Position numbers and translations under genes: made by a program
In this document: one piece after another, positions 36,335-44,000 of the stretch
How positions within the stretch are numbered: position 1 is the stretch's first letter
Layout of the letters: each line of letters begins with the position of its first letter
Notes under the pieces: generated by a model
Database searches by the model: none
Seen by the model: only the letters and a program-made list of their open reading frames with translations
Told to the model about the DNA's origin: nothing
Origin: Rhodothermaceae bacterium Tc-Br11_B2g6_7
GTDB taxonomy: Bacteria > Bacteroidota > Rhodothermia > Rhodothermales > Salinibacteraceae
Assembly: GCA_001564055.1 (NCBI GenBank)
Contig: LKNB01000004.1
Coordinates: 1 to 64,000 of the forward strand
Direction of reading: 5' to 3'
Length of the DNA stretch: 64,000 nucleotides

Positions 36335-36925
36335 ATGCCTGCTCTTCAGGTTTTCGATCCAGCGATGTGCTGCTCTACCGGCGTCTGTGGCGAAGACATC
36401 GACCCGGCCCTTACCCGCTTTGCTGCCGACGTCAAGTTCTTGAAAGCGCAGGACGTGACGGTGCGGCGCTTCAATCTGAGCCAGGAGCCGCAAATGTTTG
36501 TGGATACGCCGGCCGTTTATCAGCTCATCAACGAGGAGGGCGCGGATGTGCTGCCGGCCTTTGTGGTAGAGGGCGAGGTGATCCATGCGGGAAGTTATCC
36601 GTCCCGCGAGCAACTGATGGCGTGGGTCGGGCTCTCCGGCGACGGCGCCCATCAAGCCGCTGCGCCGGCCGATCCCGCTCAGTTTACGAGCCAGACGGCG
36701 GTGCTCGTCGGCATTGGTGCAGCCCTTGCCGCGGGGAATTCTGCTGCGTACACGCGTTTCCGCGAAAAAGCTGAAGCGCTTGGTATCCCAAAGGAGATGC
36801 TCCTTCAGGCGGCGAACACGGGGCTTGGCGTGCGGCAGCAAACCACACAGGATATCGCCGGCCACGTGCAGCAGGACCTCCTGCCCGAGCAGGCCGGCTG
36901 CGCCCCGGGCTCCGGCTGTTGCTGA
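36335..36925 (+). CDS. arsD: ArsD arsenite metallochaperone with long C-terminal extension
   Basis: The protein has 196 residues, against about 120 in the usual family. The N-terminal domain (1-105) is a canonical ArsD: LQVFDPAMCCSTGVCGEDID holds the three As(III)-binding Cys (Cys-Cys plus Cys), and the fold continues through TPAVYQLINEEGADVLPAFVVEGEVIHAG. Residues about 115-185 form an extra segment (ALAAGNSAAYTRFREKAEALGIPKEMLLQAANTG) of helical character that I do not recognise. The tail CAPGSGCC restores the usual C-terminal Cys cluster. ArsD passes arsenite to ArsA, encoded next. The ATG at 36335 is chosen over a GTG two codons earlier. Confidence 0.9.
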   Translation: MPALQVFDPAMCCSTGVCGEDIDPALTRFAADVKFLKAQDVTVRRFNLSQEPQMFVDTPAVYQLINEEGADVLPAFVVEGEVIHAGSYPSREQLMAWVGLSGDGAHQAAAPADPAQFTSQTAVLVGIGAALAAGNSAAYTRFREKAEALGIPKEMLLQAANTGLGVRQQTTQDIAGHVQQDLLPEQAGCAPGSGCC

Positions 36926-37089
36926 CGCACCTCGCCCTCCTGAGTGCAAGTCCACACCGGCGAGGTAACGAAAACGCTCTACTTCGTCCACGTTCGCGGT
37001 GCTCCTTGCGCTCAGCCTGACGGGGTCGCCGCAATCGCCCGCAGTGCCCCACACGATCGTTACGTCGCTTTATTACATACCGCAATCGC

Positions 37090-38871
37090 ATGCTATCCTA
37101 CCTCGACACTCCCAACCGCCACCTCTTCTTCACCGGTAAAGGCGGTGTAGGCAAAACCTCGCTGGCATGCGCTTCCGCCGTCACCCTGGCCGAGGAGGGC
37201 AAGCGCGTGCTGCTCGTCAGCACCGATCCGGCTTCCAATCTCAGCGAGGTGCTCGAGGCCCCCATCGGCGATGACGTCGCACCGGTAGCATCGGTCGACA
37301 ACCTCTCGGCCCTCAACATCGACCCCGAGGCAGCCGCCGATGCTTACCGCAGGCGCGTCCTTGACCCGATGATGGACGTGCTGCCCGACGATGCCATTGC
37401 GCGTATTGAGGAGCAGCTCTCCGGGGCGTGCACCACCGAGATTGCCGCCTTTGACAAGTTTACGCAACTACTGACCGATCCTGAGCGCATCGGTGCATTC
37501 GACCACGTGGTGTTTGACACCGCGCCTACCGGACACACGCTGCGGCTCCTGGAGCTGCCGGCAGCCTGGAGCTCCTTTATCGAAGAAAACCCGGAAGGCG
37601 CTTCGTGCCTTGGGCCGGTCTCCGGACTGGAAGCACAGCAGGAGCGGTACACCGAAGCGGTGGCTGCGCTGAACAACGCCGACCGCACGACGCTCGTCCT
37701 GGTTACCCGCCCGGAGCGCTCCACGCTGAAGGAAGCGGCGCGGTCGAGCCAGGAACTGCGGGACCTGGGCATCACGAATCAGCAGCTTGTGGTAAATGGC
37801 GTCTTTGAAGCACAGGACGCGTCCGACCCGCTCGCGGCGGCCATGGAGCAGCGCGCCGACGAGGCGCTGGACAGTATGCCGCCCGAGCTGCGCGACCTGC
37901 CGCGCGACATCGTGCCCTTGCAGCGCCACAACCTCGTGGGCCTCGACGCCCTGCGGACCCTGCTGCAGGATACCGCCGACACGCCCAGCAACGGCGCCAC
38001 GGCCCCGCCCCGCATCGACCTGCCTCACCTCACCAATCTGGTCGACGACCTTGAAGCCGACGGCAAAGGGCTCGTCATGGTGATGGGCAAGGGCGGCGTA
38101 GGCAAAACTACGATGGCTGCCGCCGTGGCCACCGAACTGGCGGCCCGCGGACACGACGTGCACCTGACCACCACCGATCCGGCCGCGCACATCAGCGATG
38201 CCATCGCCGGCGAGCTGGCGCACCTGACGGTCGACCGCATCGACCCGAAGGCGGAAAGCAAGCGGTACCAGGAGCGCGTGCTGCGCACCAAAGGCAAGGG
38301 CCTGTCGGATGAAGAACGGCAGCTGCTGCAAGAGGACCTGCGTTCACCCTGCACGCAGGAGGTCGCCGTGTTTCAGGCGTTCTCCCGCGTGGTGAGCAAG
38401 GCCAGCCGTCAGTTTGTGGTGGTCGACACCGCACCCACCGGCCATACGCTGCTGCTGCTCGACACCACCGGCTCCTACCATCGCGAGGTGCTCCGGACCT
38501 CAAGCATAGACGAGAGCCGCATCACCACGCCACTGATGCGCTTGCAAGATCCCGACTATACAAAGATGCTGCTGGTGACACTACCCGAAACCACGCCGGT
38601 CCTCGAAGCCGCGCATCTGCAGGACGACCTAAAGCGCGCCGGCATCACGCCATACGCCTGGATCGTCAACCAGAGCCTGGCTGCGGCCGGACCGGCAGAT
38701 CCGCTGCTGGTAGCCCGTGCCCACGCGGAGGTCCCGCAGATCGAGGCCGTCCGCGACAGGTATGCGACGCGCACCGTGCTGGCGCCCTGGATGGCCGAGG
38801 AGCCGGTAGGCGCACAACGGCTACGCGCACTCGCAGCTGGGGAATCGCAGCCGGCGCCGGCTACAGCCTAA
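37090..38871 (+). CDS. arsA: ArsA arsenite-activated ATPase (duplicated form)
   Basis: The 593-residue protein has two homologous halves, each with a deviant Walker A (FTGKGGVGKTSLA near residue 15 and VMGKGGVGKTTMA near 335) and the signature DTAPTGHT. The three metalloid-binding Cys of E. coli ArsA are all present: about Cys114 (SGACTTEIAAF), Cys173 (GASCLGPV) and Cys421 (RSPCTQEVAVF). It should drive arsenite export with an ArsB or Acr3 pump, but neither is in this window. It is 164 bases downstream of arsD and followed by a strong terminator. Confidence 0.95.
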   Translation: MLSYLDTPNRHLFFTGKGGVGKTSLACASAVTLAEEGKRVLLVSTDPASNLSEVLEAPIGDDVAPVASVDNLSALNIDPEAAADAYRRRVLDPMMDVLPDDAIARIEEQLSGACTTEIAAFDKFTQLLTDPERIGAFDHVVFDTAPTGHTLRLLELPAAWSSFIEENPEGASCLGPVSGLEAQQERYTEAVAALNNADRTTLVLVTRPERSTLKEAARSSQELRDLGITNQQLVVNGVFEAQDASDPLAAAMEQRADEALDSMPPELRDLPRDIVPLQRHNLVGLDALRTLLQDTADTPSNGATAPPRIDLPHLTNLVDDLEADGKGLVMVMGKGGVGKTTMAAAVATELAARGHDVHLTTTDPAAHISDAIAGELAHLTVDRIDPKAESKRYQERVLRTKGKGLSDEERQLLQEDLRSPCTQEVAVFQAFSRVVSKASRQFVVVDTAPTGHTLLLLDTTGSYHREVLRTSSIDESRITTPLMRLQDPDYTKMLLVTLPETTPVLEAAHLQDDLKRAGITPYAWIVNQSLAAAGPADPLLVARAHAEVPQIEAVRDRYATRTVLAPWMAEEPVGAQRLRALAAGESQPAPATA

Positions 38872-38898
38872 TCCCGACAACATACGCAGCCCCCCATG

Positions 38899-38935
38899 AC
38901 GCCTGTGCCCATTGGGCGTGGGCGTTCTGTTTTTC
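38899..38935 (+). terminator. Rho-independent terminator of the ars operon
   Basis: A 12-base stem (38899-38910 with 38914-38925, including three wobble pairs) around the loop ATT is followed by TTCTGTTTTT. It lies 28 bases after the arsA stop codon. Confidence 0.8.
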
Positions 38936-39091
38936 TGCGCGCCCCGCTCCTCTTTCCGTAGATAGCCACGTGATCTACTGTCTACCTACAGGTGCCGCTG
39001 CCGTGATGCTGCCTTCCGATAGTAGCCAGCGGCGGCCTTGCAGGATCCGGCCACTTTTTGAACTTATTCCGCGAGAAACAATCAGGGCTTT

Positions 39092-39122
39092 ACCGCTTTT
39101 TGATATAGTGTAAAAAAGCGGT
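39092..39122. promoter_or_regulatory. Palindrome with A/T-rich arms before aldehyde dehydrogenase
   Basis: Perfect 10-base arms ACCGCTTTTT (39092-39101) and AAAAAGCGGT (39113-39122) flank 11 bases. The site is 112 bases before the dehydrogenase start. It could be a bidirectional terminator hairpin or an operator. No gene runs into it from the right. Confidence 0.4.
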
Positions 39123-39233
39123 TTCAATGCGCCCCCTGATTTTCCTCCCCTCCTGCTGCGCATCAGCCGCTGGAAGCGCTTACGCGCTTTGTTTGGCACA
39201 GTCAACCTTACTCATTGTCAACGGTGTCGCACC

Positions 39234-40760
39234 ATGGCTACAGCAACTCAGAAAAAACGCGTGTACGAGCGCCCCACCTTCAAGGACACGTACAACAACT
39301 TTATCGGCGGTAAATTCGTGCCCCCTGAAGGAGGGGAGTACTTCGAGAACTCCTCCCCTATTGACGGGCAACCCTTCTGCCGGGTCGCCCGCTCCAAAAA
39401 GGCCGACATCGAAAAGGCGCTGGATGCGGCGCACGAAGCGGCGAAAACATGGAATCACTCGTCGGCCGCGGAACGCAGCAACATCATGTTGAAGATTGCC
39501 GACGTGATGGAGGAAAACATGGAGCTGCTGGCCCGGGTGGAAACCGTCGATAACGGCAAGCCGATCCGCGAGACGATGGCAGCCGACCTGCCGCTCGCGA
39601 TCGATCACTTCCGCTACTTCGCCGGTGTCATTCGCTCGGAGGAAGGGACCGTATCGGAGCACGATACAGATACGGTAAGCATGCAAATCAAAGAACCGCT
39701 CGGCGTGGTCGGGCAGATCATCCCGTGGAACTTCCCGCTGCTGATGGCCGCCTGGAAGCTATGCCCAGCCTTGGCTGCCGGCAATACGGTGGTCCTGAAG
39801 CCGGCCGAGCAGACGCCCGTGGGCATCATGTTCTGGGCCGAGCTCATCCAGGATATCCTTCCGCCGGGTGTCGTCAACATCGTGCAGGGCTTCGGGCCGG
39901 AAGCCGGTAAGCCGCTCGCGCAGTCGCCGCGCATCGCTAAGATTGCGTTCACGGGCGAGACCACCACAGGCCGCCTCATCCTGCAGTACGCCTCCGAAAA
40001 CATCACGCGCTCCACGATGGAACTGGGCGGTAAGAGCCCGAACGTGTTCTTCGAGAGCGTGATGGACGCCGACGACGACTTCTTCGACAAGTGCCTTGAA
40101 GGCGCCGCGATGTTTGCGCTCAACCAAGGCGAAGTCTGCACCTGTCCGAGCCGCATCCTCGTGCAGGAGTCCATTGCCGATGACTTCCTCGCTCGCGTCG
40201 TGGAGCGGACGAAGAAAATCAAGGTGGGCCATCCGCTCGATCCCGAGACGATGGTCGGGGCGCAGGCCTCCAACGATCAATACGAGAAGATCCTCAACTA
40301 CCTGCAGATCGGGAAGGACGAAGGCGCTGAGGTGCTCACCGGTGGCAATGCGTTCAACATCGGTGGCGACGGTGAAGCGTCGGGCTACTACATCGAGCCG
40401 ACGATCTTCAGGGGCCACAATAAGATGCGGGTCTTCCAGGAAGAGATCTTCGGTCCGGTGACGTCGGCCACGACGTTCAAGGACATGGACGAAGCCATCG
40501 AGATCTCCAACGACACGCTGTATGGCCTCGGTGCGGGCGTTTGGACGCGCGATGCACACGAGATGTACCGCGTACCGCGCGCCATCAAGGCGGGCCGCGT
40601 CTGGGTCAACTGCTATCACACCTACCCGGCGCACGCGCCGTTCGGCGGCTACAAGAAGTCGGGCTTTGGGCGTGAGACGCACAAGATGGCGCTTGACCAC
40701 TACCGCCAGACGAAGAACATGCTCATCTCCTACGATAAGAAAGCGATGGGCTTTTTCTAA
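39234..40760 (+). CDS. NAD-dependent aldehyde dehydrogenase (ExaC/AldB-like)
   Basis: The 508-residue enzyme oxidises aldehydes, probably acetaldehyde, to acids. The ATG at 39234 ([14 protein letters not shown]) gives a normal N-terminus. Key sites are [14 protein letters not shown], the KPAEQTP cofactor region, [11 protein letters not shown], the catalytic Glu in [13 protein letters not shown] and the catalytic Cys in [15 protein letters not shown]. The Cys-Thr-Cys sequence and GEV form are typical of the AldB/ExaC group used in ethanol oxidation. A DUF779 protein and an AdhP-type alcohol dehydrogenase follow on the same strand. Confidence 0.92.
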   Translation: MATATQKKRVYERPTFKDTYNNFIGGKFVPPEGGEYFENSSPIDGQPFCRVARSKKADIEKALDAAHEAAKTWNHSSAAERSNIMLKIADVMEENMELLARVETVDNGKPIRETMAADLPLAIDHFRYFAGVIRSEEGTVSEHDTDTVSMQIKEPLGVVGQIIPWNFPLLMAAWKLCPALAAGNTVVLKPAEQTPVGIMFWAELIQDILPPGVVNIVQGFGPEAGKPLAQSPRIAKIAFTGETTTGRLILQYASENITRSTMELGGKSPNVFFESVMDADDDFFDKCLEGAAMFALNQGEVCTCPSRILVQESIADDFLARVVERTKKIKVGHPLDPETMVGAQASNDQYEKILNYLQIGKDEGAEVLTGGNAFNIGGDGEASGYYIEPTIFRGHNKMRVFQEEIFGPVTSATTFKDMDEAIEISNDTLYGLGAGVWTRDAHEMYRVPRAIKAGRVWVNCYHTYPAHAPFGGYKKSGFGRETHKMALDHYRQTKNMLISYDKKAMGFF

Positions 40761-40810
40761 GCGGCGACGCATGTGCGCAGCCTGCTGACAGGCTGCTGAT
40801 GTGATCCTGC

Positions 40811-40870
40811 GGGGGTGGAGTCTCGGAGCACGGCGGAGCCCATCCGCTTTTGCGCTCCGCCTCCACCCCC
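40811..40870. other. Long two-tier hairpin between aldehyde dehydrogenase and DUF779
   Basis: Outer arms GGGGGTGGAG (40811-40820) and CTCCACCCCC (40861-40870) are perfectly complementary. An inner stem, GCGGAGC (40833-40839) with GCTCCGC (40854-40860), sits inside. Some T residues follow only at a distance, so this may be a processing or stability element, or partial terminator, rather than a standard terminator. Confidence 0.55.
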
Positions 40871-40946
40871 GTTGGTGGTTTACAGGGGTTTTCCCTTTAG
40901 CTGTTCTGTATCTCTTGCTGTCTTTCTCCATTGACGAGCATCGACC

Positions 40947-41324
40947 ATGTCTGTACCCCGCGTCACCGTAACCGACGAAGCGAAGGAAATCATCAACCAA
41001 CTGCGGGAGGAACACGGCCCGCTGATGTTTCACCAGAGTGGTGGCTGCTGCGACGGCTCCCAGCCCATGTGCTATCCGAATGGCGAGTTTCGGGTGGGCA
41101 ATAGCGACATCAAGCTGGGGGAGATCGACGGCTGCCCGTTCTACATTGCCCGCGACCAGTACGAGTACTGGAAGCACATGCAACTCACCATCGACGTGCG
41201 CGAGGGGCGCGGCGCCAGCTTCTCCATTGAGATCCCGCTCGGCGTGCGTTTCATCACGAAGTCGCGCATCTTCACCGATGAAGAGATTGAAGCGCTGGCC
41301 CCCCCGGAGGCGGTGGAAGCCTGA
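40947..41324 (+). CDS. DUF779 family protein
   Basis: The 125-residue cytoplasmic protein has the DUF779 hallmarks MFHQSGGCCDGSQPMCYPNGEF (clustered Cys), GDIKLGEIDGCPFYIARDQYEYW-type central motif and a C-terminal SFSIEIPLGVRFITKSRIFTDEE. The family is repeatedly found beside aldehyde dehydrogenases of the ExaC/AldB group, as here. Its biochemical function is not established. The conserved Cys residues hint at metal or redox chemistry. Confidence 0.9.
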   Translation: MSVPRVTVTDEAKEIINQLREEHGPLMFHQSGGCCDGSQPMCYPNGEFRVGNSDIKLGEIDGCPFYIARDQYEYWKHMQLTIDVREGRGASFSIEIPLGVRFITKSRIFTDEEIEALAPPEAVEA

Positions 41325-41420
41325 GTGTGCTGCACGCCTGTCGCCCCAAGTCCCCTCTCACGGTTCCTCAACGAGGAGGAGCTGCACGCTATCTATACTC
41401 ACCACTATACGGTGTTTACT

Positions 41421-42455
41421 ATGTGTAACACGATGCAAGCTGCAATCGTCCATTCCTTTGGCGAGAAACTATCGTTGGAGGAGATCGACCGGCCCACACC
41501 TGAGCCTAACCAGGTCAGTATTCAGATTGAAACCGCCGGGCTCTGCCATACGGACATCCATGCCGTGCATGGGGACTGGCCGGCCAAGCCCAAGATGCCG
41601 TTGATCCCCGGGCATGAAGGGGTAGGGCTTGTGGCTGAAACAGGAAAAGACGTCAAGGAGGTCAAAGAAGGCGACCGCGTGGCGCTCCCCTGGCTGGCGT
41701 ATGCCTGTGGTGCCTGCGAGCACTGCGTCTCGGGCTACGAAACGCTCTGCCACCAGCAAGAAAATGCGGGCTACTCCGTGGACGGCTCCTATGCCGAGTA
41801 CGCGCTTGGCTATGGCAAGTATGTCACCAAGGTGCCTGATGCCGTAGACCCGATCGATGCCGCCCCGCTCACCTGCGCCGGCGTTACGACATACAAAGCC
41901 GTCAAAGAGTCGAAGGCCCGCCCGTCGGAGCTCGTGGTGGTGTTTGGTATTGGTGGGCTGGGGCACCTGGCCATCCAGTATGCGCGCATCGCCGGGGCAA
42001 CGGTGGCTGCTGTTGACCTGGTGGACAAGAAGCTGGACCTTGCCCGCGAACTGGGGGCCAACTACACGTTCAACCCGAAGAACGATGATGTTGTAGAGGA
42101 ACTGCAGAAGATGGGTGGTGCACACGCGGCCATCAGCACAGCCGTCTCGCCGAAAGCCTTCGAACAGGCCTACCAGTCGCTGCGTCGCGGCGGACGCCTT
42201 GTGTTTGTTGGCCTGCCAGCCGACAACCACATTCAGCTGCCGATCTTCGAGACGGTGCTGCAGGGCATCACCATCAAAGGCTCCATCGTGGGCACCCGCC
42301 GCGACCTGGAGGAGGTTTTTCAGTTGCACGCGGATGGATATACGAACGTATTGCGTGAAACCCGTACCCTCGACACCGTCAACGAGTCATTTGACGACGT
42401 ACTGCATAGCCGTATGGAGCAGCCCCGCATCGTGTTCGACATGCGCAATAACTAA
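41421..42455 (+). CDS. adhP: Zinc-dependent alcohol dehydrogenase (AdhP-like)
   Basis: The 344-residue MDR-family enzyme has catalytic zinc ligands in AGLCHTDIHAVHGDWP (Cys, His) and GHEGVG. The structural-zinc Cys quartet is in ACGACEHCVSGYETLCH, and the NAD Rossmann motif is FGIGGLGHLAIQYARIAGATV with a following Asp (AVDLVDKK) that favours NAD over NADP. The start at 41421 or at 41433 fits the family N-terminus MQAAIVHSFGEKL. With the upstream aldehyde dehydrogenase it would convert alcohol to acetate. Confidence 0.93.
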   Translation: MCNTMQAAIVHSFGEKLSLEEIDRPTPEPNQVSIQIETAGLCHTDIHAVHGDWPAKPKMPLIPGHEGVGLVAETGKDVKEVKEGDRVALPWLAYACGACEHCVSGYETLCHQQENAGYSVDGSYAEYALGYGKYVTKVPDAVDPIDAAPLTCAGVTTYKAVKESKARPSELVVVFGIGGLGHLAIQYARIAGATVAAVDLVDKKLDLARELGANYTFNPKNDDVVEELQKMGGAHAAISTAVSPKAFEQAYQSLRRGGRLVFVGLPADNHIQLPIFETVLQGITIKGSIVGTRRDLEEVFQLHADGYTNVLRETRTLDTVNESFDDVLHSRMEQPRIVFDMRNN

Positions 42456-42491
42456 AACCCAGGCCTGAACCGACCCCGGCCCCTGTCGTAG

Positions 42492-42527
42492 AGCGCGGTG
42501 CCAGCACGGCATCGCGCTTTTTCTTTT
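42492..42527 (+). terminator. Rho-independent terminator after adhP
   Basis: Arms AGCGCGGTGCC (42492-42502) and GGCATCGCGCT (42508-42518) pair over 11 bases with one wobble, followed by TTTTTCTTTT. It ends the alcohol/aldehyde cluster just before the thioesterase gene. Confidence 0.8.
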
Positions 42528-42552
42528 GCTTACCTTTTTCTTACCGACCGTC

Positions 42553-42951
42553 ATGCCCAAATCCATAGACCAGATCCCCAACGCCGGTGTGGGCCGCCTG
42601 CTTGGCATTGAAATGAAAGAAGCATCGGCCGACCGTGTGGTGGCCTCCATGGAGGTCACGCCCGACCACCACCAGCCGTTCGGGTACCTGCATGGCGGCG
42701 TGAGCGTGGTGCTGGCGGAGTCGGTGGCCTCGGTGGGCGGTTACCTCCGAGCGCCGGAGGGCAAAGCTGCGATGGGATTGGAGATTAACGCCAACCACGT
42801 GCGCTCGGTAAAAGAGGGCCTGCTGACGGCTACCGGCATGCCGCTCCATACAGGCCGGACGACGCAGATCTGGGAGATTAAGATCCGCGACGAACGCGAG
42901 CGCCTCATCTGCATCAGCCGCTGCACGCTGGCGGTGGTGAATCAGCGGTGA
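42553..42951 (+). CDS. PaaI/MenI-like hotdog thioesterase
   Basis: The 132-residue protein starts at the ATG at 42553. The hotdog-fold pattern GVGRLLGIEMKEASADRVVASMEVTPDHHQPFGYLHGGVSVVLAESVAS includes the HGG motif and catalytic-type Glu. LEINANHVRSVKEGLLTATG and RTTQIWEIKIRDERERLICISRCTLAVV follow. This subgroup includes acyl-CoA thioesterases EntH and MenI (DHNA-CoA hydrolase in menaquinone synthesis). Which applies cannot be told here, because no menaquinone genes are adjacent. Confidence 0.88.
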   Translation: MPKSIDQIPNAGVGRLLGIEMKEASADRVVASMEVTPDHHQPFGYLHGGVSVVLAESVASVGGYLRAPEGKAAMGLEINANHVRSVKEGLLTATGMPLHTGRTTQIWEIKIRDERERLICISRCTLAVVNQR

Positions 42952-43145
42952 GGCAGTCACCACTGCCGGGCAAGATGGGATCCAGACGTGCACATCATCA
43001 CATGCCACCCGCGCCTTTATGTGGAGCGCCGTGCGCATCGTGAGCGGAGACACCTTAGCTTCCGACGTTGGCTCCCCTTCGACTTCAGCTCGCTGGCGCG
43101 ACCCTACACGCAAGGCACCAGTGGGATCGGCTGACCAGCCTCCCT

Positions 43146-43697
43146 TCACTCGTTAAGGATCTGCTGCGTCTTCAGCCCCGCTAAGATCTGCTCGTGCACC
43201 TCATAGGCGCGGTCGCCGAAGAGCACAAAGCGAATCGTTTCGACGTTTTCGAGCGAGGGCATCGCTTCAAGCACCGTGCGGAACGCCACCTTTGCAGCAG
43301 CCTCCATCGGATAGCCGAACGCGCCCGTCGACAGCGCGGGAAACGCAATCGACGACAGCCCGGCCTCTTCTGCCCGCGCCAGGCCGTTCCGGTACGCATC
43401 CGCCAACAGCTCGTCTGAAGGCTCGTCCTGGCCATAGACCGGCCCGAGGCAATGGATCACGTGCGGGTTGGGTAGCTGCTGCCCGCTCGTAATGACGGCC
43501 TCGCCCGGCCTGATGGGCGCCAGCGGCTGGCATTCCTCTTCCAGCTCCGGCCCTGCCGCCCGGTGAATGGCGCCGGCGACCCCGCCCCCGGTCCGCAACT
43601 CCGCGTTGGCAGCGTTGACGATGGCATCAATATCAGGCTGGTTGGTGATGTCGCCCTGGTGCAGCTCAAGGGTAACGCCTGCATGGGTGAAGTCCAT
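43146..43697 (-). CDS. Macro-domain protein (O-acetyl-ADP-ribose deacetylase-like)
   Basis: The 183-residue protein starts at the ATG at 43697; the very long open frame upstream is not macro-like. Macro-domain motifs are LHQGDITNQPDIDAIVNAANAELRTGGGVAGAIHRAAG (Asn of the active site and the GGGVAGAI loop), HVIHCLGPVYG and ISSIAFPALSTGAFGYP-type ligand loop (here SSIAFPALSTGAFGYP). The family binds ADP-ribose and removes O-acetyl or mono-ADP-ribose groups. It is a single gene divergent from the symporter unit. No sirtuin or ADP-ribosyltransferase is nearby. Confidence 0.93.
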   Translation of the reverse strand: MDFTHAGVTLELHQGDITNQPDIDAIVNAANAELRTGGGVAGAIHRAAGPELEEECQPLAPIRPGEAVITSGQQLPNPHVIHCLGPVYGQDEPSDELLADAYRNGLARAEEAGLSSIAFPALSTGAFGYPMEAAAKVAFRTVLEAMPSLENVETIRFVLFGDRAYEVHEQILAGLKTQQILNE

Positions 43698-43867
43698 GGT
43701 GTAAAGGGAAATTTGCGAGGGGTATGATGGTAAACAAAATGACCACTGCGGGCAAGGGTTCAATAGCGTACGGAAAGATGCCCCCGGCGCGCCCTGTAGG
43801 TGCCGCTTGCGCCCGCCCGTGGCATCGCCTATTCTAAGTAGTCCCCTCCACCTGCCTGTGTGCTGCC

Positions 43868-43999
43868 ATGAACAGCCTTCCTCCAGAGACGTGGCTCCTC
43901 CTGCTCGGTATTCTCGTGGTGCCCCTGCTGGGCTATGCGCTCTACCGGTTAGATGCAGCCCGGCGCTCATCGCCAGATGACCCAGCCCCTGACGCCTGA
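43868..43999 (+). CDS. 43-residue single-span protein, symporter small accessory protein candidate
   Basis: The frame encodes MNSLPPETWLLLLGILVVPL and continues GYALYRLDAARR to a Pro/Asp-rich tail: 43 residues with one membrane helix (about 8-26). Its stop ends one base before the symporter start codon at 44001, so the two are almost certainly co-translated. Tiny single-span partners encoded directly before sodium:solute symporters are known in bacteria. The spacing, topology and lack of other features suggest one here. It is short enough to be missed by most gene finders. Confidence 0.7.
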   Translation: MNSLPPETWLLLLGILVVPLLGYALYRLDAARRSSPDDPAPDA

Positions 44000-44000
44000 C

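Larger units (their letters stand above)
38872..39233. other. Intergenic between arsA and aldehyde dehydrogenase
   Basis: The 362 bases hold the ars terminator (38899-38935) and an A/T-armed palindrome (39092-39122). I see no gene. A 76-codon minus-strand frame here is very basic, has no family features and is discounted. Confidence 0.5.

Noticed and set aside
38975-39205. 76-codon basic protein on the minus strand before aldehyde dehydrogenase
   Set aside because: No family features, crosses the palindrome at 39092-39122 and overlaps the aldehyde dehydrogenase promoter region; probably chance.
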